A stretch of 64,000 bases of DNA from JANQPX01 sp965204405 (GCA_965204405.1 CBDBEN010000002.1:310001-374000), one strand, 5' to 3'. Positions 43,478-52,961 are shown, counted from the stretch's first letter. Made by a program: numbers and translations. The notes: generated by a model not told the origin, from the sequence alone.

Positions 43478-45984
43478 TGGCAAGGCTGACGCTTGCCTGG
43501 CGCCTTGCTCGGCGCGAACTGAGAAGCGGGTTTTCCGGCTTTTTCGTGTTTCTGGCCTGCCTCACCCTGGGTGTTGCCGCGATCGCCGCGGTCGGCGTGA
43601 TCAATGCCGGTGTCCTTGCCGGGCTGGAGGAGGATAGCGCGGCACTCCTCGGTGGGGATCTGAAGATCGAGAGCACCAACCTGCCGATGGACGAGACGGT
43701 CCTGCAAGCCTTGGCGCCCTCCAATGCCCGCCGCGGCGATGTGGTGCGCACCAACGCGATGGCGACCGGAGGCGAGGGGCGAAAGGTGATGGTCGGCCTC
43801 AAGGCTGTCGACGACGCCTACCCGCTGATCGGCAGCATTCAGCTCGACCCGCCAACCCCTGCCATCGGAAAAGCGCTTGCCGAGCAGGGGGTTGTCGTCG
43901 AGCGTGGCTTGCTCGGGCGCCTCGGGATCGAGATTGGCGACCCCTTGCGCATCGGGGAAGGTGATTTCACCGTCCGCGCCGTGGTCGATCGTGAGCCGGA
44001 TCGGGTTGGCGGTTTTGTCAGCATCGGACCGAGAGTGTTCGTTCACCTGGAGGATCTTGCCAGAACCGGGGTCATCCAGCCGGGCTCGCTTGCCCGTTAT
44101 GATTATCGTTTTGCCGTGCCTCCGGGCGTTGATGCCGCGCCTATCGTTGCCCGAATCAAACAGAACAATCCTGAAGCCGGCTGGCAGGTCAGTGGTGTCC
44201 GGGACATCCAGCCACGCGTCACGCGGGTGGTCGATCGCCTCGCCAGCTATCTGACCATCGCAGGGCTCGCCTCGCTTCTGATCGGCGGTGTCGGGGTGGC
44301 GCTTGCCATTCAGAACTATCTTGCGGGCAAAACCGGCTCGATCGCGACCCTGAAATGCCTGGGCGCCCCCAGCGGCCTGATCTTTTGGATCTATCTTCTG
44401 CAGGTCCTGGCCCTGACCGCCATCGGCATTCTCATCGGCCTGACCATCGGTCAGGCGATTCCCTGGCTTGTGAAGGCGCTGACCGAGGGACTATTGCCGG
44501 TACAGATCAGGACCGGCTTCTATCCCGTGCCGCTCCTGATCGCTGCTGGCTGCGGGCTGCTCACAGCCTTGACCTTCGCAGTCTGGCCTCTGGCGAAAGC
44601 ACGCGATGTGTCTCCTGCCGGCATGTTTCGGGCCCTCTTGACTCCACCGCGACGATGGCCCTCAGTCGCCACGGTTGCCCTTCTGCTCGCCTGCATGGCT
44701 GGTCTCGCCGGACTAGCGGTCCTTGGCGTCAACGACAAATTGCTCGCCCTGGCTTTCATCGCCATTGCCCTGGTGGCCGCCTTGCTGCTGACCGGATTTG
44801 CCAAGCTCGCCTTGATGGCAACGAAGTCTATCGGACGGCGCGGCGGCGCTCGTTGGCGGATGGCGCTTGCCAATCTTCATCGACCGGGCGCCCATGCCAC
44901 CAGCGTGGTGGTCGCGCTCGGTGCCGGGCTGACCGTGCTGACGCTGGTTGCGGTGCTCAACCGGAACCTGAATGCAGAGATCGATCAAAGCTTCAGCGAT
45001 CGTGTGCCTTCGGTGTTCTTCATCGATATCCAGCGGGACCAGCTCGAACGCTTCGAGGCGACCGTCGATGGCGTGGACGAGGTGTCACTACTGCAGTCCA
45101 TGCCCACCATTCGCGGGCGGGTGGTGCGCATCAAGGATGTGCCTGCCAATCAGTCCGGGATCAACCACTGGACCCTCCGTCGGGATCGGGCGCTCAGCTA
45201 TTCCGCTGTCATGCCAGCAGGCACGGAGATCGTTGCCGGCAGTTGGTGGTCTGAGGATTACCGAGGCGAGCCTTTAATCGCGATCGAGGATGATGTCGCC
45301 GAGGCATACGGAGTGGATATCGGCGACAAGCTCGCCTTCACCGTACTGGGCCGTGTGATCGAAGCGGAGATTGCTGTCATCCGAGCCGAGATCGACTGGA
45401 GCCAGGGCAGGCTCGATGCCGCTTTCCTGTTCAGCCCGGGCATTCTCGATGGCGCACCCCACAGTTATGCGGCAGCCGTTGACGTGTCGGCAGAGGCCGA
45501 GCCTGATCTTTTGAATGAGATTGCCGACATCTTTCCCAACGTTACGCCGATTTCCATGCGCGAGGTGAGCGGTCGGATTCGCGACATTATGGAAAAGGTG
45601 CGCTTTGCCATCCTTTCGGTGGCGGGCGTGACCCTCGTTTCCGGCCTATTGGTGCTCGCGGGAGCCGTCGCCGCGGCGAGACGGCGTCATCTCCATGAAT
45701 CGGCTGTGCTCAAAGTCCTGGGTGCCAAACGCTCGGATCTGCTTGGCCTGTTCGCGATCGAATATCTGAGCCTGGGCGCGGTCGCCGCGTCGGTCGGCGG
45801 GGTCTTGGGACTGGTCGGTGCCTATATCGTGGTGATCTGGGTGATGCAGCTTCCCTGGGTCTGGGCGCCGCTGGCCATGATCCAGATTCTCGCGATTGCC
45901 CTGACACTCACGCTGGTGGCAGGCTTCATCGGCACGTGGCGGCTCCTCGGTCGATCCGCGGGATCGATCTTGCGCGCGCCTTAG
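43474..45984 (+). CDS. ybbP: FtsX-like ABC permease, YbbP type
   Basis: An 836-residue membrane protein with ten or so helices in two FtsX-like modules (first TIAGLASLLIGGVGVALAIQNYLAGKTGSIATLKCLGAP near 280, second near 705-830 with LHESAVLKVLGAKRSDLLGLFAIEYL) and two large periplasmic domains. The start overlaps the ybbA stop (ATGA), and a longer frame from 43393 lies within ybbA. The YbbA/YbbP complex extracts or shuttles a lipid or protein, with TesA as a possible partner. Substrate is undefined. Confidence 0.87.
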   Translation: MMARLTLAWRLARRELRSGFSGFFVFLACLTLGVAAIAAVGVINAGVLAGLEEDSAALLGGDLKIESTNLPMDETVLQALAPSNARRGDVVRTNAMATGGEGRKVMVGLKAVDDAYPLIGSIQLDPPTPAIGKALAEQGVVVERGLLGRLGIEIGDPLRIGEGDFTVRAVVDREPDRVGGFVSIGPRVFVHLEDLARTGVIQPGSLARYDYRFAVPPGVDAAPIVARIKQNNPEAGWQVSGVRDIQPRVTRVVDRLASYLTIAGLASLLIGGVGVALAIQNYLAGKTGSIATLKCLGAPSGLIFWIYLLQVLALTAIGILIGLTIGQAIPWLVKALTEGLLPVQIRTGFYPVPLLIAAGCGLLTALTFAVWPLAKARDVSPAGMFRALLTPPRRWPSVATVALLLACMAGLAGLAVLGVNDKLLALAFIAIALVAALLLTGFAKLALMATKSIGRRGGARWRMALANLHRPGAHATSVVVALGAGLTVLTLVAVLNRNLNAEIDQSFSDRVPSVFFIDIQRDQLERFEATVDGVDEVSLLQSMPTIRGRVVRIKDVPANQSGINHWTLRRDRALSYSAVMPAGTEIVAGSWWSEDYRGEPLIAIEDDVAEAYGVDIGDKLAFTVLGRVIEAEIAVIRAEIDWSQGRLDAAFLFSPGILDGAPHSYAAAVDVSAEAEPDLLNEIADIFPNVTPISMREVSGRIRDIMEKVRFAILSVAGVTLVSGLLVLAGAVAAARRRHLHESAVLKVLGAKRSDLLGLFAIEYLSLGAVAASVGGVLGLVGAYIVVIWVMQLPWVWAPLAMIQILAIALTLTLVAGFIGTWRLLGRSAGSILRAP

Positions 45985-46139
45985 CGACTTCCTTCCATGA
46001 GGCGCTTACCGCTTCCTTCGGTACTGGTCGTTGTGAGCCGCTGCCCGCGGCGTTGATGACTCAGTGAAAAATTGCAATCTTCCTGCACAAAAGTCATAAA
46101 GGCGGGGCAGGGGAGGAGCGTCATGGGTTTTCGTCCGGC

Positions 46140-47669
46140 ATGACCAAAGATATCGTCATCGGCATTGACAGCAGCACCACCGCCACCAAGGCAATCGCCT
46201 GGAATGGCGACGGGCATCTTGTTGCCGAGGGGCGCTGCGCCATTGAACTTAGCAACCCCGCACCGCTCCATTACGAGCAGGACGCGAGGGATTGGTGGAC
46301 GTCGCTGTGCAGCGCGCTGCAGGATCTTGGCCGGGACATCGAATTGGCGCGTACTGCAGCCGTTTCCATCGCCAACCAGCGGGAAACCTGGGTACCGGTC
46401 GGCGCTGACGGTGAGCCGCTTCGTCCGGGCATGGTGTGGATGGACGAGCGCGGACGACCGGATGTCGATCTGCTGGAGACACGTCTTGGGCGTGACCGCC
46501 TGCTCGAAATCACCGGCAAGACGCCTGGGCCTTTGCCCTGCCTCTATTCCATTCATTGGATGAAGCGCGAGGAGCCCGATCTTTATCGGAAGACGGCGCG
46601 TTTTCTCGATGTCCACGGCTACCTCACCTGGCACCTCACCGGTGATTATAGAACAAGTTGGGCGAGCGCTGATCCGACAGCCCTGCTGGATATCGAGGCC
46701 AAGCGCTACGCGCCCGAGATCCTGGCGGCCCTTGACGTTGACGAGAACTGTTTTGCCGAGGCCTGCCGGCCCGGCAGTGTCATGGGACAGGTGAGCGAGG
46801 CTGCGGCTTTCGCGACGGGCCTTCCCAAGGGAACGCCTGTCGTCGCGGGCGGTGGCGATGGTCAGGCCGCCGGGCTCGGTATCGGCATGCTTGGTCCCGG
46901 CCGCGCCTATCTCAACCTCGGCACGGCGTCGGTTTCCGGCGTTTATGGCGAGAGCTACGCCACTGATCCTGCCTTTCGCACCATGTCCTCGCTTTCAGGC
47001 GAGGGCTACATCTTTGAACTTTGCCTGATCACCGGAACGTTCCTGACCAACTGGCTGGTGGAGCAGCTTTTCGAAGAAGATCCTAAGAAGAATCCGCTTG
47101 TATATCAGGCACTGGAAGCCGAGGCGGCCCGCCTTCCCATCGGTGCTGATGGGCTCATGCTTATGCCCTATTGGGGGGGAGTGATGACCCCTTATTGGGA
47201 CGCAGATGCACGCGGCATGATGATCGGTCTCTCCTCGGAACATGGGCGCGGCCACTTTTACCGGGCGATGATGGAAGGCATAGCGCTCGACGAGGCGATG
47301 GGGCTCGCAGGGATCGAGCAGGTGACCGGTCAAACGATCGAGGAGCTGTTGACCATTGGCGGCGGCTCGAAGAGCGATCTTTGGTGCCGGATCGTGGCCA
47401 ACGCTACTGGCAAGCCGGTGAAACGCCTGGCCACCGCCGAGGCCACGAGCCTCGGTGCGGGCATTACGGCGGCGCTCGGGGCGGGCTGGTTTGACAACGC
47501 CGAAGCTGCTGTTGCCGCGATGGCCGGCAAGGTAGAGGATGTGATCGAGCCGACACCAGCCGCGTCGGCGCGTTATGCCGAGCTGCTGGATATCTATAGG
47601 CGGCTTTATCCCTCCACCAAGTCGATCCTGAACGATCTCACGGCGTTCAAGCAGGCGAGCCAATCATGA
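46140..47669 (+). CDS. FGGY-family carbohydrate (polyol) kinase
   Basis: A 509-residue kinase of the FGGY group (xylulokinase/glycerol/erythritol kinase). The N-terminal domain has VIGIDSSTTATKAIAW, the centre AGGGDGQAAGLGIGMLGPGRAYLNLGTASV and the C-terminal ATP part LLTIGGGSKSDLWCRIVANATG. The ATGA overlap with the next gene (47666-47669) shows an operon. The neighbouring dehydrogenases act on phosphorylated polyols, so the kinase probably phosphorylates a sugar alcohol. Which one is unknown; erythritol, glycerol and xylulose relatives all fit. Confidence 0.85.
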   Translation: MTKDIVIGIDSSTTATKAIAWNGDGHLVAEGRCAIELSNPAPLHYEQDARDWWTSLCSALQDLGRDIELARTAAVSIANQRETWVPVGADGEPLRPGMVWMDERGRPDVDLLETRLGRDRLLEITGKTPGPLPCLYSIHWMKREEPDLYRKTARFLDVHGYLTWHLTGDYRTSWASADPTALLDIEAKRYAPEILAALDVDENCFAEACRPGSVMGQVSEAAAFATGLPKGTPVVAGGGDGQAAGLGIGMLGPGRAYLNLGTASVSGVYGESYATDPAFRTMSSLSGEGYIFELCLITGTFLTNWLVEQLFEEDPKKNPLVYQALEAEAARLPIGADGLMLMPYWGGVMTPYWDADARGMMIGLSSEHGRGHFYRAMMEGIALDEAMGLAGIEQVTGQTIEELLTIGGGSKSDLWCRIVANATGKPVKRLATAEATSLGAGITAALGAGWFDNAEAAVAAMAGKVEDVIEPTPAASARYAELLDIYRRLYPSTKSILNDLTAFKQASQS

Positions 47670-48982
47670 GCCGGGATTATGGCGGGATCCTGAATGATCT
47701 CACCGCCGGCCGCTGGCATCACCCGGACACCGGCGAAAAGGTCACGATCCCCATTGGCGAGATTGCGATTCGCGACACCCTGGACGGGGCCGAAGCCGAG
47801 CTGATGGCATCGGCAGGCTTTACGAAGAAAAAACTGGCTGTGGTGAGCGATCGGTTCACCCATGATGCGCTTGCCGGCCGGATCGTTCGCAATCTCGAAG
47901 CTGCGGGTTTCACCGTTGACGATGTTGTCTGGCGCAATCCCCATTGCTCAGATGCTGGAGTGGAGGCGTTGCGCGACCTCACCCGAAATGCGGAAGCGGT
48001 GGTCGCCGTCGGTTCCGGGACGATCAACGATAGTGTCAAATACGCGACCTTCCAGGACGGCAAGCCATTCGCGACCTTCCCGACGTCGCCGATGACGGCT
48101 CACTTCACCGGCACGGCGTCCGTAAGCTTCGGCGGGTTCAAGAAGTCGCTGACCACGCATGATCCGAAGGGCGTGTTCGTCGATCTGGAGGTGCTGCGCG
48201 GTTGTCCCAAACGTCTGATCTGGTCCGCCTATGCCGATGTGGTCTGCCGCACCACCGCCCAGGTGGACTGGCTGCTCTCTCACCGGCTGCTCGGCACGCC
48301 CTATCGCGACACCGCCTACCATTTGCTCGCGATCGACGAGGCGAAGCTGCTGGACAGCGCCGAGGCGGTTGCGGCTGGCGACTTCGAGGCAATCGCGATG
48401 GTGACGCGCATGAACGGGCTGATGGGGCTCGGCACGTCTTTCGGGCGGACCACCCATTGCGGCAGCATGGCGGAGCATATGCTTTCCCATTATATCGATA
48501 TGTTCGCGGGCGATGCTCATCCCGGCACCCACCACGGCGAGCAGGTCGGGGTGGCTACCTTGGTCATGAACCGGCTGCAGCATGTATTTCTCGACAGGGA
48601 CGAGCCGCCTGAGCTGAGGCCGACGGTGGTTGACGTCGAGGGGATCGAGGAACGTTTCGGGCCGACATTGGCGCCGGCCTGTCTTGAGCAGTTCGAGGTC
48701 AAGCGCTTCGATCGAAAGAAGGTGGATGCGTTGAACCGGAAACTGGCTGATTGCTGGCGCGACCTCACCAAGGAGTTTCGTCCGCTGATGTTGTCCTCAG
48801 ACAAGATAGAAGATGCTCTAAAACGCGTTGCGGCGCCGACCTCGGCGGGCGATCTGGGGCTGGCGGTCCCTTTTTGGCAGGACGCGATTCGCTATGCGCG
48901 ATTTACCCGGGATCGTTTCAGCATGCTGGATATCGCTGGCGATGCCGGTGAGCTTGAAGCCTTCGCTCTGGGCGCCCGCTGA
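47666..48982 (+). CDS. sn-glycerol-1-phosphate-dehydrogenase-like protein (AraM/EgsA type)
   Basis: A 438-residue metal-dependent alcohol dehydrogenase of the dehydroquinate-synthase-like fold. The NAD site has VAVGSGTINDSVKYATF, the substrate motif is TFPTSPMTAHFTGTASVSFGG, and metal ligands are Asp in SAYADVV and His residues in AEHMLSHYID and GTHHGEQVG. Relatives reduce or oxidise sn-glycerol-1-phosphate-like polyol phosphates. Both ends overlap neighbours (ATGA and TGATG). With a kinase before and GpsA after it, this is a phosphopolyol pathway enzyme of undetermined stereochemistry. Confidence 0.82.
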   Translation: MSRDYGGILNDLTAGRWHHPDTGEKVTIPIGEIAIRDTLDGAEAELMASAGFTKKKLAVVSDRFTHDALAGRIVRNLEAAGFTVDDVVWRNPHCSDAGVEALRDLTRNAEAVVAVGSGTINDSVKYATFQDGKPFATFPTSPMTAHFTGTASVSFGGFKKSLTTHDPKGVFVDLEVLRGCPKRLIWSAYADVVCRTTAQVDWLLSHRLLGTPYRDTAYHLLAIDEAKLLDSAEAVAAGDFEAIAMVTRMNGLMGLGTSFGRTTHCGSMAEHMLSHYIDMFAGDAHPGTHHGEQVGVATLVMNRLQHVFLDRDEPPELRPTVVDVEGIEERFGPTLAPACLEQFEVKRFDRKKVDALNRKLADCWRDLTKEFRPLMLSSDKIEDALKRVAAPTSAGDLGLAVPFWQDAIRYARFTRDRFSMLDIAGDAGELEAFALGAR

Positions 48983-50034
48983 TGGCGAGGATCGTTATTA
49001 TCGGCGCCGGCGTCATGGGGACGTCGATCGCCGTACCCGCGCTGGACAATGGGCACGAGGTCACTTTGGTCGGTAGTCCGCTCGACGATGCGATCATCAC
49101 CGGGCTGACGGGACGTAAGGCGCATCCAAAGCTGGACGTACCGCTGGAGGGTGCGGTCGACTATCTTTACCAGGATCAGCTCACCGCCGATGACCTTCAG
49201 GCTGCCGATATCGTACTGCTCGGCGTCAGCAGCGCCGGGTTTCGCTGGATCCTCGATTTTCTCCTGCGCTTCGGCGTGCCGATTCCGCGGCTGATGATGG
49301 TCACCAAGGGGTTGGATGTCACCGAGGATGGCGAAGTGCGTACGCTGCCGGCGCGGATCGTGGAAAAGCTGGCCCCACTCGGCGAGCCTTCGGTGGTCGG
49401 CATCGGCGGTCCCTGCATCGCGCGCGAACTCGCCAACCGCGCGCCGACAGCGGTTGTCTATGGCTATACGGATCGGGCGGCGGCGGTGTTCTGCAAGAAG
49501 ACGTTCGAGACCGGCTATTATCATATTCGCCTGTCTGCCGATTTGACGGGCGTCGAAGCCAATGCGCCGCTCAAGAATTTCATGGCGATCGGTGTTGCCG
49601 CCACCTGGTCCCGCTTTCCCGATCCCCATAAAGAGAATGCGCGCCAGATGAATCCGACGGCTGCCGTGTTCGAGCAGGCGACCCATGAGCTTGCCCTTCT
49701 GACCCAATGGCTGGGCGGCCATCCGATGACCGCCCTTCGTCTCGCGGGCGCAGGGGATTTGTTCGTTACGGTGAATGCCGGTCGAAATTCCAGGTTAGGT
49801 TTGAGACTGGGGGCAGGCGACAACGTCAAGGACGCCTTGGAAGGGCCGCTGAGAGGGGAAACCGTGGAAGGCGTGGACACCGGCCGCGCCCTCGGCCCTG
49901 CCCTCTACAAGGCCTGGCAAAAGGACCCGGTACTCGCTGCCGAGATGCCGCTGACCCGAGCGCTATTGAACGCCATCCTGCATGACGAGCCTTTCACATT
50001 CGATATGGGCGCCTACTGGCACAGAGGGGACTAG
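48982..50034 (+). CDS. GpsA-like NAD(P)-dependent glycerol-3-phosphate dehydrogenase
   Basis: A 350-residue Rossmann dehydrogenase. The nucleotide motif is GAGVMGTSIAVPA, with VGSPLDD; the catalytic Lys is in EANAPLKNFMAIG and the loop LAGAGDLFVTVNAGRNSRLG corresponds to the family's substrate-binding DL..T..SRN motif. Lengthwise it exceeds typical GpsA slightly and diverges early (HPKLDVPLEGAVDY), so it may act on a related sugar-alcohol phosphate rather than in phospholipid synthesis. It overlaps the previous gene (TGATG), and its stop lies inside operator A. Confidence 0.8.
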   Translation: MARIVIIGAGVMGTSIAVPALDNGHEVTLVGSPLDDAIITGLTGRKAHPKLDVPLEGAVDYLYQDQLTADDLQAADIVLLGVSSAGFRWILDFLLRFGVPIPRLMMVTKGLDVTEDGEVRTLPARIVEKLAPLGEPSVVGIGGPCIARELANRAPTAVVYGYTDRAAAVFCKKTFETGYYHIRLSADLTGVEANAPLKNFMAIGVAATWSRFPDPHKENARQMNPTAAVFEQATHELALLTQWLGGHPMTALRLAGAGDLFVTVNAGRNSRLGLRLGAGDNVKDALEGPLRGETVEGVDTGRALGPALYKAWQKDPVLAAEMPLTRALLNAILHDEPFTFDMGAYWHRGD

Positions 50035-50047
50035 TGGTGCGACCACA
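50031..50047. promoter_or_regulatory. Operator A near rpiB
   Basis: CTAGTGGTGCGACCACA contains the palindrome GTGGT-GCG-ACCAC and overlaps the gpsA-like stop codon. An inverted near-copy (one mismatch of 17) lies at 50125-50141. The pair brackets the AT-rich segment where the rpiB promoter should be. The pattern TGGTnnnACCA is typical of FadR-subfamily GntR operators. Confidence 0.6.
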
Positions 50048-50124
50048 GCGGATGATTCTCTCTGTGGCTACCATAACATATTGATTGTTAAAGAGAAAAC
50101 GTCATGCATATGGGAACAAAATGA

Positions 50125-50141
50125 TGTGGTCACACCACTAG
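50125..50141. promoter_or_regulatory. Operator B near rpiB
   Basis: TGTGGTCACACCACTAG, with palindrome GTGGT-CAC-ACCAC, ends 12 bases before the first possible rpiB start and directly abuts its ribosome-binding site. Centre-to-centre distance from operator A is 92 bases. A further similar palindrome (GTGGT-CAT-ACCAC) at 59232-59244 lies between convergent genes. Confidence 0.6.
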
Positions 50142-50159
50142 GCTTTAGGGAAAATGCCA

Positions 50160-50612
50160 ATGACTGCAAAAAAACTCGTGATCGCCGCCGATCATCTGGG
50201 TTTGCCGTTGAAGGACGCCGTCAAAAACCATCTTGAAAAGCAGGGCGTGGACCTCGTCGATCTCGGTGTCAACGACACCGATCCCGTCGACTATCCGGAT
50301 GTCGGCAAACAGCTTGCCGAGCGGGTCGCCGCCGGTGACTATGATCGTGGCATTCTGGTGTGCGGCACGGGCGCCGGGATGGCCATCGTTGCCAACAAGG
50401 TGCCGGGGGTGCGCGCGGTCTGCGTCACGGATCCCTATACCGCCGAACGCGCGATCGCATCCAACAACGCCCAGGTCATCACCATGGGTGCGCAGATCAC
50501 CGGGCCGTCGGTGGCCACGATGCTGGTGGATATCTGGCTTGCGAATGACTTCAACGCCGAGCGCTCAGGTAAGAAGGTCGCGAAGATCGACGCTCTCGAC
50601 CAAGAGAAGTAG
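50160..50612 (+). CDS. rpiB: RpiB/LacAB-family sugar-phosphate isomerase
   Basis: A 150-residue isomerase: KLVIAADHLGLPLKD start, GVNDTDPVDYPD, then GILVCGTGAGMAIVANKVPGVRAV with the active-site Cys, and SNNAQVITMGAQITG. It interconverts aldose and ketose phosphates (ribose-5-phosphate type); in polyol pathways RpiB homologues act on tetrose phosphates. ATG at 50160 is preferred (AGGG nine bases upstream); ATG at 50154 is possible. A separate promoter with two operators lies in front, but the kinase/dehydrogenase genes upstream point the same way. Confidence 0.85.
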   Translation: MTAKKLVIAADHLGLPLKDAVKNHLEKQGVDLVDLGVNDTDPVDYPDVGKQLAERVAAGDYDRGILVCGTGAGMAIVANKVPGVRAVCVTDPYTAERAIASNNAQVITMGAQITGPSVATMLVDIWLANDFNAERSGKKVAKIDALDQEK

Positions 50613-50633
50613 GCAAGCACCGCCTGCCCGGCA

Positions 50634-51467
50634 CTATGAATGGTCGTCTCCGGCCTTGGCTGCCTGCCAGAGCCTTTCAAGCTCGTCCAGCGGCGTGTCG
50701 CTCATCACCTTGTTGTCACGGAGAAGGGCTTTCTCGATGGCGCGGAAACGGCGCTCGAATTTCTGGTTGCAGCGCCTGAGCGCCGCTTCCGGGGCCAGCT
50801 TGAGGTGACGGGCCAGATTGACGACCGTCAGCAGCACATCGCCTAGCTCATCTTCAAGCCGGTCTCTGGATGCCCCCTTGTCCATCTCCGCCTTGAGTTC
50901 GCCCAACTCTTCCTGAATTTTGTCGAGAACATGCGAGGGTTCGGACCAGTCGAAACCGCCACGGGCTGCTCGCTTTTGCAGCTTCTCGGCGCGCGTTAGG
51001 GCGGGAAGGGCAAGGGGGACATTGTCCAGCAGACTTTCCGGCTCGGCCTTGCCTTTGAGCCGGCGTTCCTCGGCTTTGACATCCTCCCAAGCCCTGGACT
51101 GAGCTTCGGCATTTTCGACGGAAGCATCGCCGAAGACATGGGGGTGACGGCGGATCATCTTGTCGGCGATGTCTGCCGCGACCGCATCGAATGTGAAACC
51201 TTCCGCGTCATCACCGCGCTCGGCGGCCATCTGGCTGTGATAGACGACCTGGAGAAGCAGATCCCCCAGCTCCTCCTTCAGATCGCGCATGTCGCCGCGC
51301 TCAATCGCATCCGCGACCTCATAGGCTTCTTCGATGGTGTAGGGCGCAATGGTTTCGAAAGTCTGTTCGATATCCCAAGGACAGCCGCCCTCGGGATCGC
51401 GAAGCTTGGCCATAACGTTGAGGAGACGGTCAATGGCAGAGGAAGCCTCTGATGTCATGGAGATCAT
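50634..51467 (-). CDS. mazG: Nucleoside triphosphate pyrophosphohydrolase MazG
   Basis: A 277-residue protein with two MazG-type all-alpha domains. The first includes RDPEGGCPWDIEQTFETIAPYTIEEAYEV and EELGDLLLQVVYHSQMA; the second KIQEELGELKAEMD and EDELGDVLLTVVNLARHLKL. The EExxD metal motifs are visible in both. It hydrolyses non-canonical NTPs to NMP and pyrophosphate. ATG at 51467 or at 51458 may be the start; neither has a strong Shine-Dalgarno site. Confidence 0.92.
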   Translation of the reverse strand: MISMTSEASSAIDRLLNVMAKLRDPEGGCPWDIEQTFETIAPYTIEEAYEVADAIERGDMRDLKEELGDLLLQVVYHSQMAAERGDDAEGFTFDAVAADIADKMIRRHPHVFGDASVENAEAQSRAWEDVKAEERRLKGKAEPESLLDNVPLALPALTRAEKLQKRAARGGFDWSEPSHVLDKIQEELGELKAEMDKGASRDRLEDELGDVLLTVVNLARHLKLAPEAALRRCNQKFERRFRAIEKALLRDNKVMSDTPLDELERLWQAAKAGDDHS

Positions 51468-51518
51468 TCCAACGCTTGGTTTTCGAAGGAAGCGTGAAGG
51501 TAAGAGGTGAAGGAAGCG

Positions 51519-52961
51519 TTACAAGAGCCGTCCCTGATCGTCGTCGCTGTTTCGGGAGGGTTTGGGCTTGGCAGGCTGTTTTTGGCGGGCCGGTCCTTCG
51601 CCTGCGGCCGTTGCGCTCAACCGTCCATCGGCAAATTCGAGTTCGAGGGATCGCCGCTTCGCTGCCACTTTGACACTCGTGACCGGATTTCCGGCATCAT
51701 CCCGAACCAGAGCAAAGCCGCGAGCGAGCACGCCTTGATAGCTGTAGCTGGTCAGCAGGCTCGCGGCATGGCCAAGGTGTTCGGAAGCACTGGTGATTCG
51801 ACTTTTGAACGCGTGGGCCTGACGCGCGGTAAGGTCGTCGAGGCTGGCTCGGTGGCGGGGAAGGCGGGTCGCCAACTCGTCCAGTTTGAGCCGTGCCGCC
51901 AGACCCGTAAAATCTCGCCGATATTCCCTTACCCTGGCGTGCAGACCATGAGGCAGCCGGTCCGCGAGATCATCGAGCCGCTGGCTTGCCTGCCCGAGCA
52001 GGGTCGACGGATCGGGAAGGCCGCGCGCCAGGCCGTTGATGCTTTGCTGACGTTCGCGAAGGCCACGATCGATACCACCATAGAGGCGGGATCCGAGATC
52101 GGTATTTTTTGACAAGAGCTCGGCGCGAACGGGGACTGCAAGTTCGGCGGCCGCTGTCGGTGTGGGGGTGCGATGATCGGCGGCAAGATCGATCAAGGTG
52201 GTGTCGGTCTCATGGCCGACTGCCGAGATCAGCGGGATATCGCTCGCCGCGGCCGCGCGTACCACGATTTCCTCATTGAAGGCCCAAAGGTCCTCTAAAG
52301 AGCCGCCGCCGCGCGCGACGATCAAAACATCCGGCCTTGGAACAGGTCCATCCCCGGCAAACCGGTTGAACCCTTCGATCGCCGCGGCAACCTCGTCTTT
52401 CGCCTTGTCACCCTGGACTATGACGGGCCAGAGCAGGATCCGTCTTGGAAAACGCTCTTCGATCCGGTGCAAAATGTCTCTGATCACCGCACCGGTCGGT
52501 GAGGTGACTACGCCGATCACATCAGGGAGGTAGGGAAGGGGCCGCTTCCTCGCCTGATCGAACAGGCCTTCGGCCGCCAGCTTCTTCTTTCGTTCCTCGA
52601 GCAGCGCCATCAGGGCGCCGGCGCCGGCTGGCTCCAGCCTGTCGACGATGATCTGATATTTCGAGCGGCCGGCATAGGTGGTGATCCGGCCAGACGCGAT
52701 CACCTCCAGGCCGTCTTCCGGCTGGAAGCCGAGCTTGCCGGCATTGCCGCGCCAGCACACGCCGTCGATGAGCGAGCGTTCGTCCTTCAAGGCGAAATAG
52801 AGATGGCCGGAGGCGGCACGCTTGAAGCCGGAAATCTCGCCGCGCACCCGCACATAGCCGTAAGCGTCCTCGAGCGTCCGTTTGAGCGCGCCCGAAAGCT
52901 CGCTGACAGAGAACTCGGCGACATTCGATTGAGCATGCTCAGGCAGCGGGGCTGACGGCAT
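51519..52961 (-). CDS. xseA: Exodeoxyribonuclease VII large subunit
   Basis: A 480-residue protein with the N-terminal OB-fold (FSVSELSGALKRTLEDAYGYVRVRGEISGFKRAASGHLYFALKD) and the catalytic domain (GVVTSPTGAVIRDILHRIEERFPRR, IVARGGGSLEDLWAFNEE, SAVGHETDTTLID). It degrades single-stranded DNA together with XseB. Start is ATG at 52961 with AGGGA seven bases upstream, instead of the GTG three bases before it. A C-terminal basic tail follows the coiled-coil part. mazG follows 52 bases after the stop on the same strand. Confidence 0.92.
   Translation of the reverse strand: MPSAPLPEHAQSNVAEFSVSELSGALKRTLEDAYGYVRVRGEISGFKRAASGHLYFALKDERSLIDGVCWRGNAGKLGFQPEDGLEVIASGRITTYAGRSKYQIIVDRLEPAGAGALMALLEERKKKLAAEGLFDQARKRPLPYLPDVIGVVTSPTGAVIRDILHRIEERFPRRILLWPVIVQGDKAKDEVAAAIEGFNRFAGDGPVPRPDVLIVARGGGSLEDLWAFNEEIVVRAAAASDIPLISAVGHETDTTLIDLAADHRTPTPTAAAELAVPVRAELLSKNTDLGSRLYGGIDRGLRERQQSINGLARGLPDPSTLLGQASQRLDDLADRLPHGLHARVREYRRDFTGLAARLKLDELATRLPRHRASLDDLTARQAHAFKSRITSASEHLGHAASLLTSYSYQGVLARGFALVRDDAGNPVTSVKVAAKRRSLELEFADGRLSATAAGEGPARQKQPAKPKPSRNSDDDQGRLL

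Noticed and set aside
50559..50566. GAGCGCTC inside rpiB as a fourth regulon operator
   Set aside because: The flanks do not extend the palindrome and it lies in the coding sequence far from the amine genes.
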